Shown here: positions 62,016-64,000 of the stretch, piece after piece
How the letters are laid out: the number at the start of each line of letters is the position of its first letter
Position numbering within the stretch: the first letter of the stretch is position 1
Assembly: GCA_965222205.1 (NCBI GenBank)
Contig: OZ244932.1
Location: forward strand, 1,798,001 to 1,862,000
DNA length: 64,000 bases
DNA from: RHLJ01 sp965222205
GTDB taxonomy: Bacteria; Bacteroidota; Rhodothermia; Balneolales; Balneolaceae
Direction of reading: 5' to 3'
Notes under the pieces: model-generated
Databases searched by the model: none
Told to the model about the DNA's origin: nothing
Seen by the model: only the letters and a program-made list of their open reading frames with translations
Program-made: the position numbers and the translations under genes

Positions 62016-63737
62016 ATGAATAAGGAAAATCAAAATACCTTCCACACCCTCGCTCAACTAGCTCAGAAGATTTCGACTACTCGTGGGAATAATGCGAAGA
62101 TTAAGTTGTGTGCGGATTATTTTTCTGTATTGGAATCTGACCGAGATGTAGAGCTGGCGACTCAATATTTGAGTGAAGGAGCTTTTTCTTCAGTTTCGGG
62201 TAAAAAGGCTTCGGTTGGACATCGTACTATCGCTACTCTTGCAGCAGAATTCTGTGAAATTGATTATGAATTAGTCTTCAAACCAAGCCGAACGGCAACA
62301 GGAAGTTCTTCTGAAACCATTCAACGCTTTTTGGAAAACATCCCTGAAGCCAGAGCAAAGTGGAAAGCTGAGAATTTGAGTCTTCAAGAAGTGAACGATA
62401 CTTTTGAATCGCTTTACATTACCTCTAAACGGGATGCCAAACAGCAGTTAGTGCTGGATGCATGGAAAAAGATGACTCCACTCGAAGTAAAATACTTTAT
62501 TCGGATTTTAGGTCAGGGTTCCTTGAGAATAGGTTTCGAAACTAAAAGTGTGGAGAGTGCAATAGCCAAAACTTTCGATAAAGATTTGGAAAGTGTTCGC
62601 TATGCCAGGATGATTACCGGAAGCATCGGTAAAACTGCCCTCCTAGCAAAGAATGATCGGCTAAGTGAAGCTACTTTTAACATGTTTAGTCCTATTTCAT
62701 TCATGCTTGCATCTCCCATTGAAAGCAGAGCAGTAAGTGATTTATCGGAATATATTGCCGAGGAAAAATTTGACGGTATGCGCTGCCAGGCTCATATTTC
62801 AAAGGGTAAGGTCGAATTATTCTCCAGAGATTTGAATGATATAACTGCTTCATTTCCCGAAATCATTGAGTTCTTTTCAGGACAGGATTTGCCCGATACG
62901 GTATTTGATGGAGAGATTTGTGTATTCAAAGACGACACCATCCTCCCTTTTCAGCTTTTACAAAAACGGATGGGAGTTAAGCAACCAAGTGAGAAGCTTT
63001 TATCTGAGTATCCCGTTCTTTTTATCGCTTATGATCTTCTATTTCTTGATGGAGCTCCGTTATTCGATGACTCATTAATTGATCGCAGGAGGAACCTGGA
63101 GAAATTGGCTTCACGGTTTAACATCCCCGTCACCTCACAAATGGAATTGAGTACCGAAGATGATGTGGAAGAACTATTCGAACGTGCTCTGGCTCATGGA
63201 AATGAAGGATTGATGCTGAAGCGAAAGGATTCAATGTATGAATACGGTCAGCGCCGGAAATCGTGGCTGAAGGTTAAAAAACCGAGTGGCTCTCTGGATA
63301 CCGTGATGCTTTATGCCCATGCCGGAAGTGGAAAACGTGGCGGAACCTATTCTGATTTTACTCTGGGAATTTCGGTAAAAGAAGATGATCGTTATGAAGA
63401 AGAATTCATCCCGATCGGAAAAGCCTATGGGGGATATTCGGATGAAGAGCTCAAAAAAATGAATGCACTAATTAAGACGATCACACTAGAGCGCTTTGGT
63501 CCTACCCTTCTGCTAAAACCACAGTTAGTTATTGAACTTGAGTTTGAAGACATACAAGTGAACAAACGAACCAAAGCTAAATACACCCTTCGGTTTCCGA
63601 GATTTAAAGCGATACGATGGGATTTGTCTCCAAGTGATGCAGATACTTTGAAAGACGTTGAGAGAATGTATGAAGAAAAGATAGTTGAAGAGAGAGAGCG
63701 TCAGGGAAAGAACCCTTCTTTTATATTTCCTGATTAA
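62016..63737 (+). CDS. ATP-dependent DNA ligase (ligase-associated repair set)
   Basis: This 573-residue ligase has an N-terminal DNA-binding domain (about 1-230), the adenylation motif YIAEEKFDGMRCQAHISKGK with Lys251, motif III-IV sequence (DTVFDGEICVFKDDTILPFQ), NEGLMLKRKDSMYEYGQRRK (motif IV/V) and SWLKVKKPSGSLDTVML. It corresponds to the LigB/TIGR04120 type accompanying the MBL exonuclease, Lhr-like helicase and PdeM. The chosen ATG is 62016; the longer reading from 61950 translates the inverted repeat and is rejected. A separate NAD-dependent LigA (31701) should do the replicative work. Confidence 0.93.
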   Translation: MNKENQNTFHTLAQLAQKISTTRGNNAKIKLCADYFSVLESDRDVELATQYLSEGAFSSVSGKKASVGHRTIATLAAEFCEIDYELVFKPSRTATGSSSETIQRFLENIPEARAKWKAENLSLQEVNDTFESLYITSKRDAKQQLVLDAWKKMTPLEVKYFIRILGQGSLRIGFETKSVESAIAKTFDKDLESVRYARMITGSIGKTALLAKNDRLSEATFNMFSPISFMLASPIESRAVSDLSEYIAEEKFDGMRCQAHISKGKVELFSRDLNDITASFPEIIEFFSGQDLPDTVFDGEICVFKDDTILPFQLLQKRMGVKQPSEKLLSEYPVLFIAYDLLFLDGAPLFDDSLIDRRRNLEKLASRFNIPVTSQMELSTEDDVEELFERALAHGNEGLMLKRKDSMYEYGQRRKSWLKVKKPSGSLDTVMLYAHAGSGKRGGTYSDFTLGISVKEDDRYEEEFIPIGKAYGGYSDEELKKMNALIKTITLERFGPTLLLKPQLVIELEFEDIQVNKRTKAKYTLRFPRFKAIRWDLSPSDADTLKDVERMYEEKIVEERERQGKNPSFIFPD

Positions 63738-63938
63738 ACTTAATTTAAGAACCCTCCTTTTTACTGAATCCCCTAAAAATACTCTTTAAATACTCAACAG
63801 GTTGTTCTTGGCCTCAGGGATGTCTTCAAACTAAACACGGTAAAGCTTTTATAGTATTTAACAACTCCAATGGATTGCTGTACTCAATAAATAAGTTCTG
63901 TAACCTAACCAACTATAAATAAGCTTCGATTCAATTAA

Positions 63939-64000
63939 ATGAAAATATATAAAGGCTTTGTAATACTTCTCTTAACCGTTTTGTTGGCTTGTTCTTCCAG
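63939..64000 (+). CDS. Start of a lipoprotein gene, cut by the window end
   Basis: The ATG at 63939 opens MKIYKGFVILLLTVLLACSS, a complete lipoprotein signal with the lipid Cys at 18; the rest lies outside the window. Position 200 bases after the ligase stop, with no other gene between, supports it. Product unknown. Confidence 0.65.
   Translation, partial: MKIYKGFVILLLTVLLACSS

Noticed and set aside
1..64000. tRNA or rRNA genes
   Set aside because: No cloverleaf with T-loop GTTCGAATC-type core or rRNA segment was recognised in any spacer read; a covariance-model search would be decisive.

Overview
The window looks like chromosomal DNA of a marine, Bacteroidota-like bacterium, most likely of the Balneolaceae (Balneolota/Rhodothermota side). 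This is inferred from gene content and style: moderate AT-richness, few Shine-Dalgarno sites, lipoproteins with Bacteroidota-type signals, a T9SS-type C-terminal sorting domain, the four-gene ligase-associated repair set, a carbamoyltransferase-DUF5989-SxtJ cluster, a short Hc1-type histone-like protein and a bacteroidete-type OxyR. No rRNA, tRNA, CRISPR array, intact insertion sequence or prophage was recognised.

Layout. 0-9 kb: a secreted lamin-tail-domain protein cut by the window edge, 3-hydroxyacyl-CoA dehydrogenase, a penicillin-acylase-family hydrolase, a dead four-helix-bundle gene, a GH3/beta-lactamase fusion overlapping an unusual two-domain cytidine deaminase, and a histone H1-like protein. 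9-18 kb: M61 peptidase, esterase, a GlcD/GlcF-like FAD/Fe-S dehydrogenase, then a decayed stretch (16.3-17.3 kb) with a truncated beta-propeller gene, a transposase tail and a frameshifted DinB gene. 18-36 kb: the carbamoyltransferase cluster and housekeeping genes (yicC-gmk-rpoZ-coaBC, surE-panB-fabZ, ubiE, comF, a RodZ-like gene, ligA, ald). 36-45 kb: S51 peptidase, acs, a T9SS-sorted metzincin, and a Lhr-like helicase with pdeM. 45-51 kb: the most unusual locus. 51-64 kb: TlpA-type lipoprotein, a second GH3 enzyme, HD hydrolase, oxyR facing an SQR-like flavoprotein, a frameshifted NAD(P)-binding gene, an unknown coiled-coil protein in repeat-rich DNA, and the exonuclease-ligase half of the repair set.

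The 45.4-51.2 kb locus combines an ECF-like sigma factor, four near-identical tandem genes for 62-63-residue exported peptides, an exported TPR-CHAT (caspase-like) protein with a C-terminal membrane anchor, and a single-pass membrane protein with a short cytoplasmic head and a periplasmic TPR domain that resembles an anti-sigma factor. Two promoter-like motifs before the peptides and one before the anti-sigma-like gene share the form TGTAACA-N14-(TA/AT)CTCTT. I propose a sigma/anti-sigma-controlled, envelope-located CHAT-protease system with small exported peptides as partners or substrates. Parts and positions are read from the sequence; the mechanism is inference.

Other notable points are the repair set split into two pairs 16 kb apart, a cytidine deaminase whose active half is opposite to that of E. 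coli Cdd, a 17-codon duplicate of the acs 3' end, four disrupted genes, and several families of intergenic inverted repeats.
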